From NCBI RefSeq assembly GCF_040939455.1, contig NC_134108.1:35818501-35882500 (forward strand): a stretch of DNA of 64,000 bases. Direction: 5' to 3'. Position numbers and translations under genes: made by a program. This DNA is from Microcebus murinus (taxonomy: Eukaryota > Chordata > Mammalia > Primates > Cheirogaleidae). This document shows positions 12,605 to 24,076 of the stretch, in pieces. Position 1 is the first letter of the stretch. Every line of letters starts with the position of its first letter. Below the pieces are notes generated by a model. The model saw nothing but the letters and a program-made list of their open reading frames with translations. It ran no database searches and had not been told where the DNA came from.

Positions 12605-13458
12605 CATTTTTGGTTGAGGTATCCTTTCATATAAATGATGTTGACCTGAAGTCATTTTGGTTTGTTAGTAAAAGGTGATGTCCCTTTTGTACAAATACTT
12701 TTTAGTGCCTGAGAAACACTTTACTGCCTCCCAGGTCACAGTGAATAATAAAAAGTCTTTAGATTAATAGAGGTGATGTCAGTATGGTTTTTACCAAACT
12801 GATGAAATCAGAATTTTGATGAATGGTTTAATAAGATAAAAAGCTAACATGTATTGGAAGCTTTGAGATGTTAATGCTAGTTTTCTTGATTCTTTTTCTA
12901 TTCAATTTAATTAATTTATATTTATTTTTGCAGCCCTTTTAGTCAATTCTATCTGATGTTAATGCTGTGTTTTTAGGTTGTAAGGCTCAGATTATTGTGT
13001 GCAGAAATTGGTTGGTGAATGAAGATATTTGTTTAAAGTACCATAATTCTGCCTTATCTGATACAGTGCACGTGTGCTGAATGTAGTCAAAAAGGTGACA
13101 GCAAGTTTGCAAAAGCCGACCATTTCAAACTCACCTGGCAGCTGCAGGTCGGGCACAGAGGGACTGAGTACCTGCATGCTGCAGTGGGCCAGTGGGCACA
13201 GCTGGGCGGGCCTGGCATCCTGCCCAGCTAGGCACCAACAGGCTGGAAGGACAAGTTAGGGAGAATGCCCACATCCCTGCTGGTGGGCTTTGTTGTCTAT
13301 ATTTGTCCACACTGGTTCAAGTGTACAGCCCCGTTCCCTCTGCTAGGATCCAGGCCCCAGAAGGTATGTGGCCCTGCACCAGTTTGATTTTCAGTTAGGT
13401 GTACAGATTATACAGATTGTCATGCTCCATTAATTAGAATCGAATTTTTCAGATGGGC

Positions 13459-13464
13459 TTTATT
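13459..13464 (-). promoter_or_regulatory. TPD52L1: possible distal TPD52L1 poly(A) signal
   Basis: Reverse-strand AATAAA about 1.07 kb beyond the TPD52L1 stop codon. Use of this site would give a 3' UTR of about 1.1 kb. It is an alternative to the proximal signal at 14408-14413. Confidence 0.4.
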
Positions 13465-14389
13465 TCGCAATGTCATATATAGCTACTTCTATAATAACAA
13501 GTATGACAAATGAACAATTAACATACTAACAAATATGTCTTATTATGTAGGCTTTTAAAATGGTGATTTTTTAATTCAGGGTACATTTTGCAAATGTGTC
13601 TTAAAGCTATATCCCTGCTACCTAATAACAAATGTATGTTCCCATTTAGAAGAAGAAATGAGAGGCAAATAATGTGGAAGGTAAAAGTTACCACAGAAAT
13701 CTGAGCAGATTAATAAAATCCAGATACTTTCACGCATGTGAACAATCTGCACGCTGGAAAGGGTTGCAGAACTCTTCTTCTGCCATTTTGTTAGCTATCC
13801 CCTACCTCAGTAACTACTACTCTATGTATACTGGAGACAATTTTAGATTAAAGGTTATTTTACCATCCTAGCTATCCTCAGGGTAGCTAGCTGAGGTTAT
13901 ATTTACTTTCATATCCTCTCACGTTCACCAAATGAACAGAAATTCATTTCAGATAGCATCTGCAGCATCATAGCTACCAACCTTTAAGGTCATCGATAGC
14001 CCCGAAGACTTAAAGGAATTAAGAATTCAAAGTCAACATTAAAACCAATTATTTTAATTGCTTAAATAAACATACATAATTGATGTAGGGGAAGGAGATC
14101 ACAAGTAGTTAGATGGGATTTGCAGTGAGTCGCCCACTTGCTGGAGACAGTCATGAAGAGCTCCATCCTGTCTGTCCCCACGGTTCACCCAGCCTTCAAG
14201 GACATGCACATCACAAAGGAGGCCAAGCGAAGATCAAAGCAAATAGTAGTTACATGTTTGGAAAATATACATTGAATGACACAGACAAGAGTCATGACCA
14301 ATTGTGTACCTGCTCAAGGTGGGACATTTCAAAAGATGACAATCTATGAATACTGACGTGTGATGGTTAAGTGGTCCATAGTCAACACA

Positions 14390-14535
14390 AATACAAATGG
14401 AAATCATTTTATTAAACTTTCTGGAGAGGCCATTTTAACGTCAAGGCCTGGGTTTTTCCCAGTGGGATTTTGGTCTTCATTTCTGGATATGCGCAGGCAG
14501 TGGCTGGTTTGTGGACGCGGCCAGGCTGGCTGGAC
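14390..14535 (-). other. TPD52L1: TPD52L1 3' UTR (proximal form)
   Basis: From the stop codon to just past the proximal AATAAA. The UTR may be longer if the distal signal at 13459 is used. Confidence 0.6.
14408..14413 (-). promoter_or_regulatory. TPD52L1: TPD52L1 proximal poly(A) signal AATAAA
   Basis: Reverse complement of tttatt in 'cattttattaaac', 123 nt after the TAG stop on the minus strand. Confidence 0.6.
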
Positions 14536-14664
14536 CTAGCACTGCAGCTCCTCTTCCTCCGCCCGCCGGGGGCCTCCTGCTGAGCTCTGGGCGCTGGCGT
14601 GGGCCGTGGAGCTGAGGACCTCCTCAAAACTGCCTCCACTGTGGTTGGACCCACCTACTTTCGT
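14536..14664 (-). CDS. TPD52L1: TPD52L1 terminal coding exon, residues 163-204
   Basis: Minus-strand exon with acceptor gcttgtttcag (14665 onward) and stop TAG at 14536-14538. It translates to TKVGGSNHSGGSFEEVLSST, then AHASAQSSAGGPRRAEEEEL, then QC, matching the human C-terminus in length (42 residues). Differences from human as I recall it are GTNPN to GSNHS, QSL to QSS, and GSRRTKEEE to GPRRAEEEE. The tail is serine-rich, acidic and probably disordered. TPD52-family proteins form homo- and heterodimers through an N-terminal coiled coil and are linked to vesicle traffic and cell-cycle control. Confidence 0.98.
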   Translation of the reverse strand, partial: TKVGGSNHSGGSFEEVLSSTAHASAQSSAGGPRRAEEEELQC

Positions 14665-17600
14665 CTGAAACAAGCAGATATGGAAACATGCAGTTAGTCG
14701 TTCCCTATCATTTTTGTAATATTTTTATAAGAATGCCAAAAAGTTTGATTACTTTCAAATTCAGGAATACTTTTTAGAGGCAAAAGAATGTAGAGAAGTT
14801 AGTTTCCTTTTGGCAGAGTGCTAGAATGTCATTCATAATTGGGTTTTGGAAGAGGATTCCAAACATTAATTTTGCACAGTTTCAGCAATGCTCTCTTTAT
14901 CTCTAATACATCTAAGATTCCAGTCCCTTCAGGGGCATAATCAGATCTGAGGACTTGCAACATCTACCCCCACTCACCCAGAGAACAGAGCTAATGAAAA
15001 CTGAAATGGATTTTAGGTTAATTCTTCCAATTTTACAAATGTATAAACATCCTTCAGTGACTTAAACTTAGGTTTTCTACTTGCAAGTTAGCAAGGCAAT
15101 GGGGATTTCTGACAAATGCCTTTTGAAAAGGCAGAGTGGCTCAATGGAACAAAATTTCTGGTCTTGACTTTGAAAGTTGAAGAGTGATCAAGTCTTAAGC
15201 ACTGGTAATTTCACAACTTTCCAGGCCATTGCCTTTATAGTAGGAATATTCCTCAAAATGCAAAGTTACGATGCTTTACAAGACTCTCTTCTTGGTACTT
15301 GTTATTGACTAAGAATAGAAACATAAATAAATTAACCTACAACTTAAAAATATGATTAAGTATCTTGAAAAATATACTTATTGAAAGCCCTTCAAAAGAA
15401 TATTTAATAGACCAAAATGCTTAATGCAAGTTTTATTAATAATCACGTTAGCCTTCTACTTCCATTGTCTTTCACAACATGGAAAAACACTTTGAGGAAA
15501 GGGAAGATATAGAATAGATAATGTTGCTATTGCCAACTGATTTCTACACCTCACTGTCCCCAAAGTGATCACTCGCAGACATATAAACAACACTGGGGAA
15601 TGTGTCCCTGCCACTTGGCCTGCCCTTTTAAAAAACTTAGCATTTCAAAGCAGTTTTGTCACTACGAAACAAACACTTTTCTCCAATTGTCACTAAAAAA
15701 CTCTCTCTGCCTCTTAAATTCAGTTACTAAGTTGAATTTTTCCACTCTGCTTGTGGTCCATGAAGGGCCAGATAGCACATATTTTAGGTTCAGGAACCAC
15801 ACAGTCTCTGAGGCAGACACTTAAGCTAGCTGTTGTAGATGGCAGCCACAGACAATATGGAAGTAAATGAGCACGGCTGTGTTTCAATAAGACTGTGTGG
15901 ACATGGAAATGTGAATTTCATGTAACTTAATTTTCACATGTCACAAATATTAATTTTATTTTGCTTTTATTAACCATTAAAAAAAAACATTCTCAGGTTC
16001 CGAGTCATTCAAAAGTAGGTGACCAGCTGGGTTTGGCTGAGTTTGTGGGCCTCTGGCAGAGAGCATTGGTCCTCCTCCACTCTGTTCTCCGAGCATTGGG
16101 AAGAGGTGGGAAGGGATACTTTCAACTATATGGTTTTTCCCTGTGCGTATCTCTTTCCTGAGAGAAGCAAATAAGATTAATTCAATGTAATCTACTGTAT
16201 TAACAGTTCCCATACTCTGTCTCCGTTTTCTTTTTTTATTTAAGTGCTCTTTTGCTTCTGTTTTGCAATAGAAATCATATACAATGTTGAATCAGGCAAA
16301 TACCAATTACTGATGTTTTTCTTCTGGGCTTTGTTTCATTCTTCTCTCCCACTTCTTGATTTTTTTTCAAAACAATAGTAAAATAAAGAAGGAGGGAACT
16401 GCTTTGAAAGAGATCAATTTGGCAAAGAGGGGATGGAATAAAAGGGTTTCCTAACCATGTGGGTTTAATGAACGCCTACTGCAGTACTTTAGGCGAGGAC
16501 CTGCTTACACAAAGATGTGAACAATAAACCTCTCCTGAACCCTGAGCCCTCCCCTGCATAATGAATGCTTTTCCATCCAAGAATTTGTCCCTTTGTCCCC
16601 AAAATTGTTCTTTGCATAAAATTTCATTTGAATTGCTGAGTTGAGCTTCCTAATCTCTCATACTAAAAAAGCTGATTGAGAAGACACAAAGATACAAAAA
16701 GTATAATATATCTTGCCTTTTTAAATAAGTGTTGATTCAGGTCAGGTAATATATTCATCAAAAAGTAGATGCACTAAACATATGATCTGCTTGACATGGA
16801 CGCACAATGGTTGGAAAGGATGCAGTTGCTCATGATTCACTGGAACATGATAGAATATACCTAATGTGGTTTCATAGAAATTGGTTCTGCATCTGCGTGT
16901 TTGTTTGTTTGGGATGGAATAGTACAGGTGACACCAGCTGCGGTGTCATCAATTAATACGCTGCAAGGATATAGGCAGAAGTAAATTTTCTAGGATTGGA
17001 AAGTTTTTCACGGGAAAACAAACTATCTACAGAATTGGGTGTAAAGGAAGAACAATTGATTTGCTACACGTGTCAGGCCACATGGCACGTGACTGATGAG
17101 TGAGAAGATGGCAGGAGCGGGCCTCACTTCACAGCAGAACGTTATTTCTCACAGAACACACAGATGGCCATGGTTCCCTATCAGTGGCGTTTTAAAGAAT
17201 CAAGCTTAAAGCAGGACATGTGAACGGAAATGCAGCACACAGACTTGCAAGGAATTCCTCTCATCCTTACTGATTCAGGAGTCAATCCCTCAGCAGAAAA
17301 CAGCCTAAGGATCCATAATTGAAGAACAATAGAAATTTTGGATTCAGATTTAGGACGCAAAAGTCTACGGCGGAAAATAAGCTATGTGAACAAGGGTTAA
17401 ACACATCTATTATTTAGTCTAGAGAGGAAAAAAGGAATGAGAAATTTTTAATTATTGAGGAAGTGGGAAGTGTTACACAAAGCATGATTATCAGCTATTT
17501 TGCATTGTCTGGGTGGGCAGAGGAAGAGGAATTAGGGTTGGCTGTGAGATGGGAGGTGTGTGAGTTTTATTAAACCATGGACACTCAAACAAGCATGGAA

Positions 17601-18577
17601 TCTGCTTTCAGATTGACAAAGGCTAGTGTCCGGTGGGCTGAGTTACTTATGTGCACGTCTGAAGGAGGGCAGACTCTATACCTTCCATCCTGATGAGTTG
17701 AGAAAGTGAGAGGCCAGGAGTATGGATCAAACACTTAAGTCATATGTGAGCCGTGAGCTTACCATTTTCCTAAAAGTAAATGACAATAGGTTGTTCTTTT
17801 TTATTCTTTTGCTTCTTCTTATCTCCTTCTAAAGAGAACCTCAAAAGGTACAATGTTTCCTATGTCAGAACTTGTCTAACAGGCAACAGAATCCATCCTC
17901 CTTGGGTGGTTTAAGGCTGAAAACCAAATGTTCAGAAACTGACTCCTGGAATTTTTGAGCCTTTTTTGATACTCCACCAAGAGCAATGTCCACAACACTG
18001 CAAGTCCCTACCTTTTAAAAAAATCCCCTACTAGGGGGACAGTTTAATGGCTCCTATTGGTTTCTGCATACTCAATAAGTGATGATGTTGACAAGCAGAG
18101 TAGTGAAACTGCACAACTAGAAACCGCTGGTGAATGAAATCAATGAAGGCATGGTACACTCTGAGTAATAATTTCATTCTTGGGCCTTAAACACTCGATC
18201 ACAGACCTAATAAAGTAGGAGACTAGGTTAAAGACACCCCCTAAGATAAAGACACCACTCCCCCCAGATCCAAATCAATAAGAGCATCTGGGACCTCTAG
18301 GAAGGAGTAATTTACAAGCTCACATACACTATCAGGCAGCACATATGAGCATGCTCAGAAGCAGCTGAATAATCAGCATGTGCATGTGGTGGCTTTTGAT
18401 CTGGTTAAAGATCATGTATATTCTTAATTTTCCTAGTAGCAGTAGGATAGAGAAATAGATTGTACACAAAATAGTCATGATGACAAGTCATTGTTTAGGT
18501 GATAGCCTTTTAAAAAATGATCTTAGTAATTAAATAGTTTTAAGTGATTTTTCTGGTTTTAAAAGTTCGATACATTT

Positions 18578-18640
18578 TAAGACTAGACTTTATTTTTTTT
18601 TTTTATTTTTATTTAAGACTAGATTTTATTTTTGCTCTTT
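18578..18640. repeat. short tandem duplication around a poly(T) run
   Basis: The segment 'taagactagactttattttt' recurs after a T/A-rich spacer as 'taagactagattttattttt'. Confidence 0.75.
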
Positions 18641-18708
18641 TTCTTCTGTGGGCTAACTTGCCTATGCTCAAACAATATATCTAGTGAATTTTTTTTTAAC
18701 ATCTACCA

Positions 18709-18765
18709 TGTAAAAGTTCATATTCAGTTATAAAAAGTTCATAAAAGTTAATATTCAGTTTATAC
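18709..18765. repeat. short imperfect tandem repeat
   Basis: 'aaaagttcatattcagtta' is followed by 'aaaagttaatattcagttta' with 'taaaaagttcat' between them, an imperfect direct duplication of about 28 bp. Confidence 0.75.
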
Positions 18766-19332
18766 CCAGGGATCAAATGCATGATTATAAAATGTGATTC
18801 GGCTTAACTTTTCCTCCACAATAACCATACTATGCTGTGCCTGATCAGTATGTGAATTCAGTAATGAAGTCTAAGAAGCTGACAGGTATTGGATGGCAGT
18901 ATAATACATGGTACCAAGTTTGTTTTTGCTGTTCCATGTCCAAACCACAGGAGCTCTGGGCTGTTATTGAACTTTACTCACCCTCTAAATTCAGAATTCA
19001 TATGGCCTTATCCTATCCACAATCATCTCTCACATATCTACTGTCGAGGGCAAAAAGAGATTAAGAGGTAAACACAAAGTCCAATTCACTTTTATGAACA
19101 ATTCATCCCTGAATGGTTTACACAAACAACTCTAAGGATACAGGAACACTATTCAGTACTGGTTTTATTTATAGGTTTCGATGTGAAGAGAAAGGTCTGA
19201 CTTTACGCAGGTCCGCCTTCCTGGCTGAACAGAATGCTGGCAGCCCTGCCTTGCCTTTGGAACTAATGGCAGCAGTGACTACACTGTCCTGATTCAATGG
19301 ACCCACTCACACAGAATTCACTTCATCTGTAC

Positions 19333-19393
19333 CTTGAGGCTTGTGACAGTTGTCTCAACCCTCTCCTCAAATGATTTGAAAGTAGGAGAATTC
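19333..19393 (-). CDS. TPD52L1: TPD52L1 coding exon, NSPTFKSFEERV segment
   Basis: A 61-nt exon (1 nt plus 20 codons) on the minus strand, acceptor ctttttttgttattttag and donor gtacag. It translates, after the split Arg codon, to NSPTFKSFEERVETTVTSLK, identical to the human block as I recall it. It is the conserved signature of the TPD52 family C-terminal to the variable linker. It joins in frame to upstream exons ending in ...AG (27449 or 22340), and the microexon candidate would also join in frame. Confidence 0.98.
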
Positions 19394-22339
19394 CTAAAAT
19401 AACAAAAAAAGAGAGGTCAGCTCTAAAGACCTAGCTGTCTTAGCAACCATGCTGTTTGGTTTTCTGCTCTTTATTTGTAAACATCGCCTCTGCACCAGAG
19501 CTACCTGTGGGTTCGCCACCTCCACCTACCACATTTTAAAACATATGTCATTTCTGCGAGGTTATGTACAGAAACCAGAACCTGACATGGAATTTTTCTA
19601 GGTAAAACCATCAAACACTCAACTGTAGAGTAAATAATACAGGCATCATTTGGCAATGATACAACTATAATAATTACACAGTACACTGTAAATCATTTCC
19701 AATGAGTCCATGGAGTGATAGATAGCTTAATTTTCCATTTAGCAATTAATTTGTTTTTATCACAATACTCCTCTTCCCAACTCAGTTTTTTAGTGAGCAA
19801 TGGAAAATCTGTATGAAGAATGTCATGTTTGAGTTTTACCACTTGGAATTTTAAAGTTATTTATTTCAGCAAATGTGAGACAAGACAAAAATAACGTAAG
19901 CAAAAGTGATTTGCTTGATTCATTTTTTTTTCTTTTCCATGCCTCAAAAAGTAATCATTTTGACAATTTACATGAAGTGGTGTTTCAAAAAGTTAATGCT
20001 TTCATTATCTTAAGTTGAAATATGCCCAATTACCTACCAAATGCCTGATCAAAATGGTGTTATTAGCATGTGGTATTTCTTCTCCCAAACAGGATATACC
20101 TATTTGTTCTTTTACCAAGCAGCCTATCAGCATTTTATTTGTGGCTCATTCATTGTGTTAAATGATCCATATATCATCTTGTTGCTTTAAGCAGTAAATA
20201 CTACATTTGGTGCTTTCTGGCTTTCCATAGTGGATTTTGCCACATGATATTACAGTGTAATGACATCATTAACATTAAAAATATCACCAAGTCCAACTAA
20301 AGAAACAGGAACTGAACTAAATGTATCTTAACTCTTGTATCCATGTCAGCTTTCAATGCAAGGACTCCATCATTTTCAGGTCAAATAATTCAACTAAATA
20401 TCACTATATTTCATAAGCCACATGTCATTCTCTCTTGCGTGTAAAAAAAGTAAAATAACAGGAATGGCCTGATGAAACTCCTTTATAAAGGAGAAGAGCT
20501 ATAAAATATGGGTTTAACTGTATGGTGTGGGGTGAAGCATGGTTTTTATACTAACATAGAAAATATAGAGGTTTTTTTTTTTTTTTTTTTAGTGAATTTT
20601 GCCATTGTTAGGGATTGTCTCCTGAGTCTCTGACACTCCACATGGTCAGAAATGCACCTGCATTCAGGCTGGATGGATGAGCAATGATGAGCTCAGAGGT
20701 TCCAGAAAATCATCAAGCCTTGTGTATGACTCAAACATGAGTCAAACTCCCATGAGAACCCCTCCAGAATCCCTGTTTCATGATGATATAATAGACATTA
20801 TACTTGAGTGACTCGAAAGTATATACTTATTGGTACTTCACTTCCACTGCAGGTTTTGTTTGGCCAAGCCTGCCCATGTGACTGCCTGTCATCCATCAGC
20901 TGTACAGACCCATGGTGGGCAGATGGTTAAGCCTATGGTTCATGGATATCTGTTCAACAAGTAAAATCATGTTTGTTTTTAAAGTTAACTTCAGGCAAAC
21001 TCATGTGGACTGCATTTGACCCATAAACCACTATTAGACGGATTCCTGGTTCCTAGAACAAAACCATTATTTATTTATTTATTTATTGCAAGCCTTCTTT
21101 GGGCACCCAGACTTAAAATTTGAAACATAATTGAGCTCAGAGCCTTGGGTTAGACTACTCAATTTGGTGTTCTTATGCTAGAGGGAGCAAGCCCCTCAAA
21201 GATGAACTAAGCAATCTTAAATCTATACTGTCTATTTACCACCAAATACAGAGAACCAAATGCTGTGGTTGAATTTCCAAATCAACCAATTAGCCAAATA
21301 ACCCAGTGTAAAAGAGACTTCATCAGGCATAACGGAACAGACATTCCTCTAATCAAATTACACTAGAATGTATGCTGGAGAACAGGGAGAAACTGTTTAA
21401 ACAGTTCTAACCAAATCATGTTCAACTACAAACTTTTGGCACTGCAAAGAATTTGGCTTTAGTAGTCTTAACCTATTTAGTAACAGAGCCCCCTCTATAA
21501 TGTGCTCAACCCACAACATATAATATGCTTGATCTCTAGGCAGCTCTAGGGCTCTGGGAGCACCTTGGAAAGAGTAGTAAATCTGTTTCTAGCTTCTCAT
21601 TTTAAATATGATGAAACTGATACCACTAGATAATTTTCCTGATAATTTTTCTGATTCCCAATCTAACGTTCTTTCCCATATACACTATCGCTATTAGTTT
21701 GATTTTATCTGATTGTATTACTCAGCCATGCAAACTTGAAGCTGGGAATGTCTTTCCCACAAGTGTTCATCCAGCCAGTAATTTTAATGACACTTTACTA
21801 TTCAACAGATCTCACCTTAATATCTTCCTTAAAAGTCCTAATGATATCCTTTCTAGAACTTGAGCCCTCTCAGTCTCCTATCTTTTCATTTAAACTTTCT
21901 CCCAGGCGCCTATTTAATTCTGCTGAAATAAGAAAACACTTTTCTACCTTTGCAAGTGTGCTTGGAATGTTCTAGATCTTGTGCTAAGTGCTTTACACGG
22001 GTTACTTTGTTTATGCCTCACAACAGCCATATGAGGTAGGTCTCATTTCTTGCAATGTATGAATAAGAGAAGGGAGATTGATAGTCTTAGGTCACACGGG
22101 AAAGGCTGGACTTTAGCCAGCGTGTCAGGCCAGAAGCCCAAGCCCATTACACTATTCGCCTATGGAACTGTCAGCCTTTTCTCCAGAACGCCATCAGAAA
22201 AGACAATGAGGCCGGTCATGGCGCGTCAGCAATTTCCTTCCACATAAAGGAGAAAAAAAAAAACTCCACAGGTAAATGCAAAGAAATATTTTAAACACAT
22301 TCTGCATTAATATTATATAAAATATTTTACACACATTAC
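19394..22339 (-). other. TPD52L1: TPD52L1 intron
   Basis: A 2.9-kb intron, mostly unique sequence. It contains a T20 run at about 20573-20592, a (TTTA)n run at about 21068-21088 and a MIR fragment at about 21965-22110. Confidence 0.9.
21965..22110 (+). mobile_element. MIR SINE fragment
   Basis: 'tgtgctaagtgctttacacg', 'cctcacaacagccatatgag' and 'gtaggtctcat', then 'ttaggtcacacggg', form the typical MIR 3' half. Confidence 0.75.
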
Positions 22340-22378
22340 CTCATGGCAGGCATACTTATGGAATGGCGAATGGAGTAG
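22340..22378 (-). CDS. TPD52L1: TPD52L1 alternative cassette exon with the RHSIS motif
   Basis: A 39-nt exon, phase 2 in and phase 2 out, with a C/T-rich acceptor ending ccctgaag and donor gtaatg. With the flanking split codons it reads SYSIRHSISMPAM then Arg. This segment is known in human D53 as alternatively spliced and carries a 14-3-3-binding motif, so its inclusion would regulate 14-3-3 association. Because both boundaries share the same phase, skipping it keeps the frame (GDM-R-NSP). Confidence 0.95.
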
Positions 22379-24061
22379 CTTCAGGGCAAAAGCAGATTAA
22401 AGGGGGGGAAAAAGAAGATGGGACAATATAAGTACATGAGGAACTCCCCATTCACAGTTCTAAAACAGCAATTTCAAATATCTGAAATATTCCCTGCCCA
22501 CCCAACCAAGATGATATTTGTTTTCCTTCGGTATAATGGGGGTACAGCCAGCTTTCAAGGGTACAAATGAGGAAGAGATGATCTATGGTTGCATATTATT
22601 TCACTTCCTGCAGGCTCCCTATGCCAGGAAACCTGGGAATGTCTGGTTTCCCCCAGGTGGGCCCAGTAGCCTGTGGGCATCCTCTCTAGGCCCAACCTGG
22701 GTCTCCACTGCCTTCTCCTGCTCAGGAAGACAGTAATGAGAGAAGGGCAGCACCCAGGAAGCAGAGCCAGGCAGGTAGACGCTAATCACTCCATTGTAGA
22801 GAAACTGTCCAGAGGAAGGCAGGTAGTTAACATAAGGCAATCAAGGAAGCATGCACCAGGCAAACGCAATTCACACAAGGCAAAGTGAGGGCAGGGACTT
22901 CTGCATCCATTCTGGTTTGACTGTCAGGAATATCTGGTGCAAATAAAAACATTCCTGAGAAGTTTAAGAGATTCAGCCTTCTCATCCTATTAACCCTACA
23001 ATAGCTGACTCATCTTCCCTCTAATTGATTCCTTGTTATTTTCTATTGAGTTCCACTCAGAAATGAGGCTGAGCAGAGGGAGGAAGCAAAATGAATCCAT
23101 TCCCCTGAGCACTAGTACTGGCTGCTGGTTCCCCTTCACTTGTTTCAACAATGTCCCTGCTTTCTCTTCTCTAAGAAGCTAAAAGGTCAGGGATCATATT
23201 TGTCACCCTTCCCCGACAATATCCACTGAGGCCATTCGTATGGACAGCACTTTACTAGAATACAGAAAGTAAAGGACAAAGAAATTTGGGGGATGCTTAT
23301 ATTTTTACACTAGACACTCCATTTAGAAACTATTAGGCAAAATATTTCATCAAATGACATTTAAAAAGCATCACTATAAGAAATTTATCAGCATTGCCTA
23401 ATCTGTTCATCTCTGTAAACATAAGCAGTTTTCTTAGAAAAATTCAATTCAAAAACAAAAGTACACACTAAGATTCCTGGTAGAAGGCAGCTTAATTCAG
23501 AGGCCTGGGACTGACAATTGCAAACTTCTTAACATATGTGCTTTCCTGGTAACCTTTCTCCCTTGCAACTTCAGAAGGTACAAAAAGTTGCAGGCGAAAC
23601 ATCGGCACAAATCAACAATTACAAGAAATTCAAACAAACATGACGATCTAGAGAAAACAATTTTCTGTTTGTCTACTTTCTAGAAGTTTTACCTAAAAAT
23701 CCACCACTCTCAATCTCCACTTTCTTCTTCTGCTTCTTTTTTTTTTTTTTTTTTTCTTTCCTTCTTTCAATTCTAAGGACCTCTGCCAAGGCAGGAAGAA
23801 ATGGTGCAGAAAAAAGATTCCTAAGGGATTGCTCAGCAAGTGAAATTGGTGTAAATGAGTCAGCAATGAGATAAATGGTGTACTTAAATAAATTCAAATG
23901 CAGTAAGTGCCCTATAATCTTTTTCTGGTCATGAGCACTCTCTGCAAAAGACAGTCGAGTTTTCTGGTGGAGGCACCCTGTGAAAGAAACCCTGAGTGTC
24001 AAGCCCTGGGCGTCAAGGCAGGGAGCGGGCAGAGCCCCACACGCAGCCACGCGGTGCTTAC

Positions 24062-24076
24062 CCGATGGAGTGAGAC
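24062..24076 (-). CDS. TPD52L1: candidate TPD52L1 15-nt microexon
   Basis: Minus strand reads 'ctgctgggctgcag', then GTCTCACTCCATCGG, then gtaagc. The acceptor has a pyrimidine-rich tract ('tgctctgcttttctcccc') about 20 nt upstream, and the donor is a good consensus. The length of 15 nt (1+12+2) fits the phase of the preceding exon (ends ATG AG) and of either following exon. Inclusion gives ...GDM-RSHSIG-YSIRHSISM or, with the next exon skipped, ...RSHSIG-NSP. TPD52L2 carries an insertion at the same place in its protein, by my recollection. No transcript evidence is available here, and it could still be a pseudo-splice site pair. Confidence 0.5.

Larger units (their letters stand above)
10201..14389. 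other. Intergenic region between convergent HDDC2 and TPD52L1
   Basis: About 4.2 kb between the two 3' ends (about 3.3 kb if the distal TPD52L1 poly(A) site is used). It holds a Tigger-type DNA element (12214-12604), a GC-richer patch at about 13100-13390 and otherwise AT-rich unique sequence. No convincing coding region was seen. Confidence 0.8.
14665..19332 (-). other. TPD52L1: TPD52L1 last intron
   Basis: A 4.7-kb intron. Mostly unique AT-rich sequence. Short local duplications occur at 18578-18640 and 18709-18765. No recognised gene. Confidence 0.9.
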
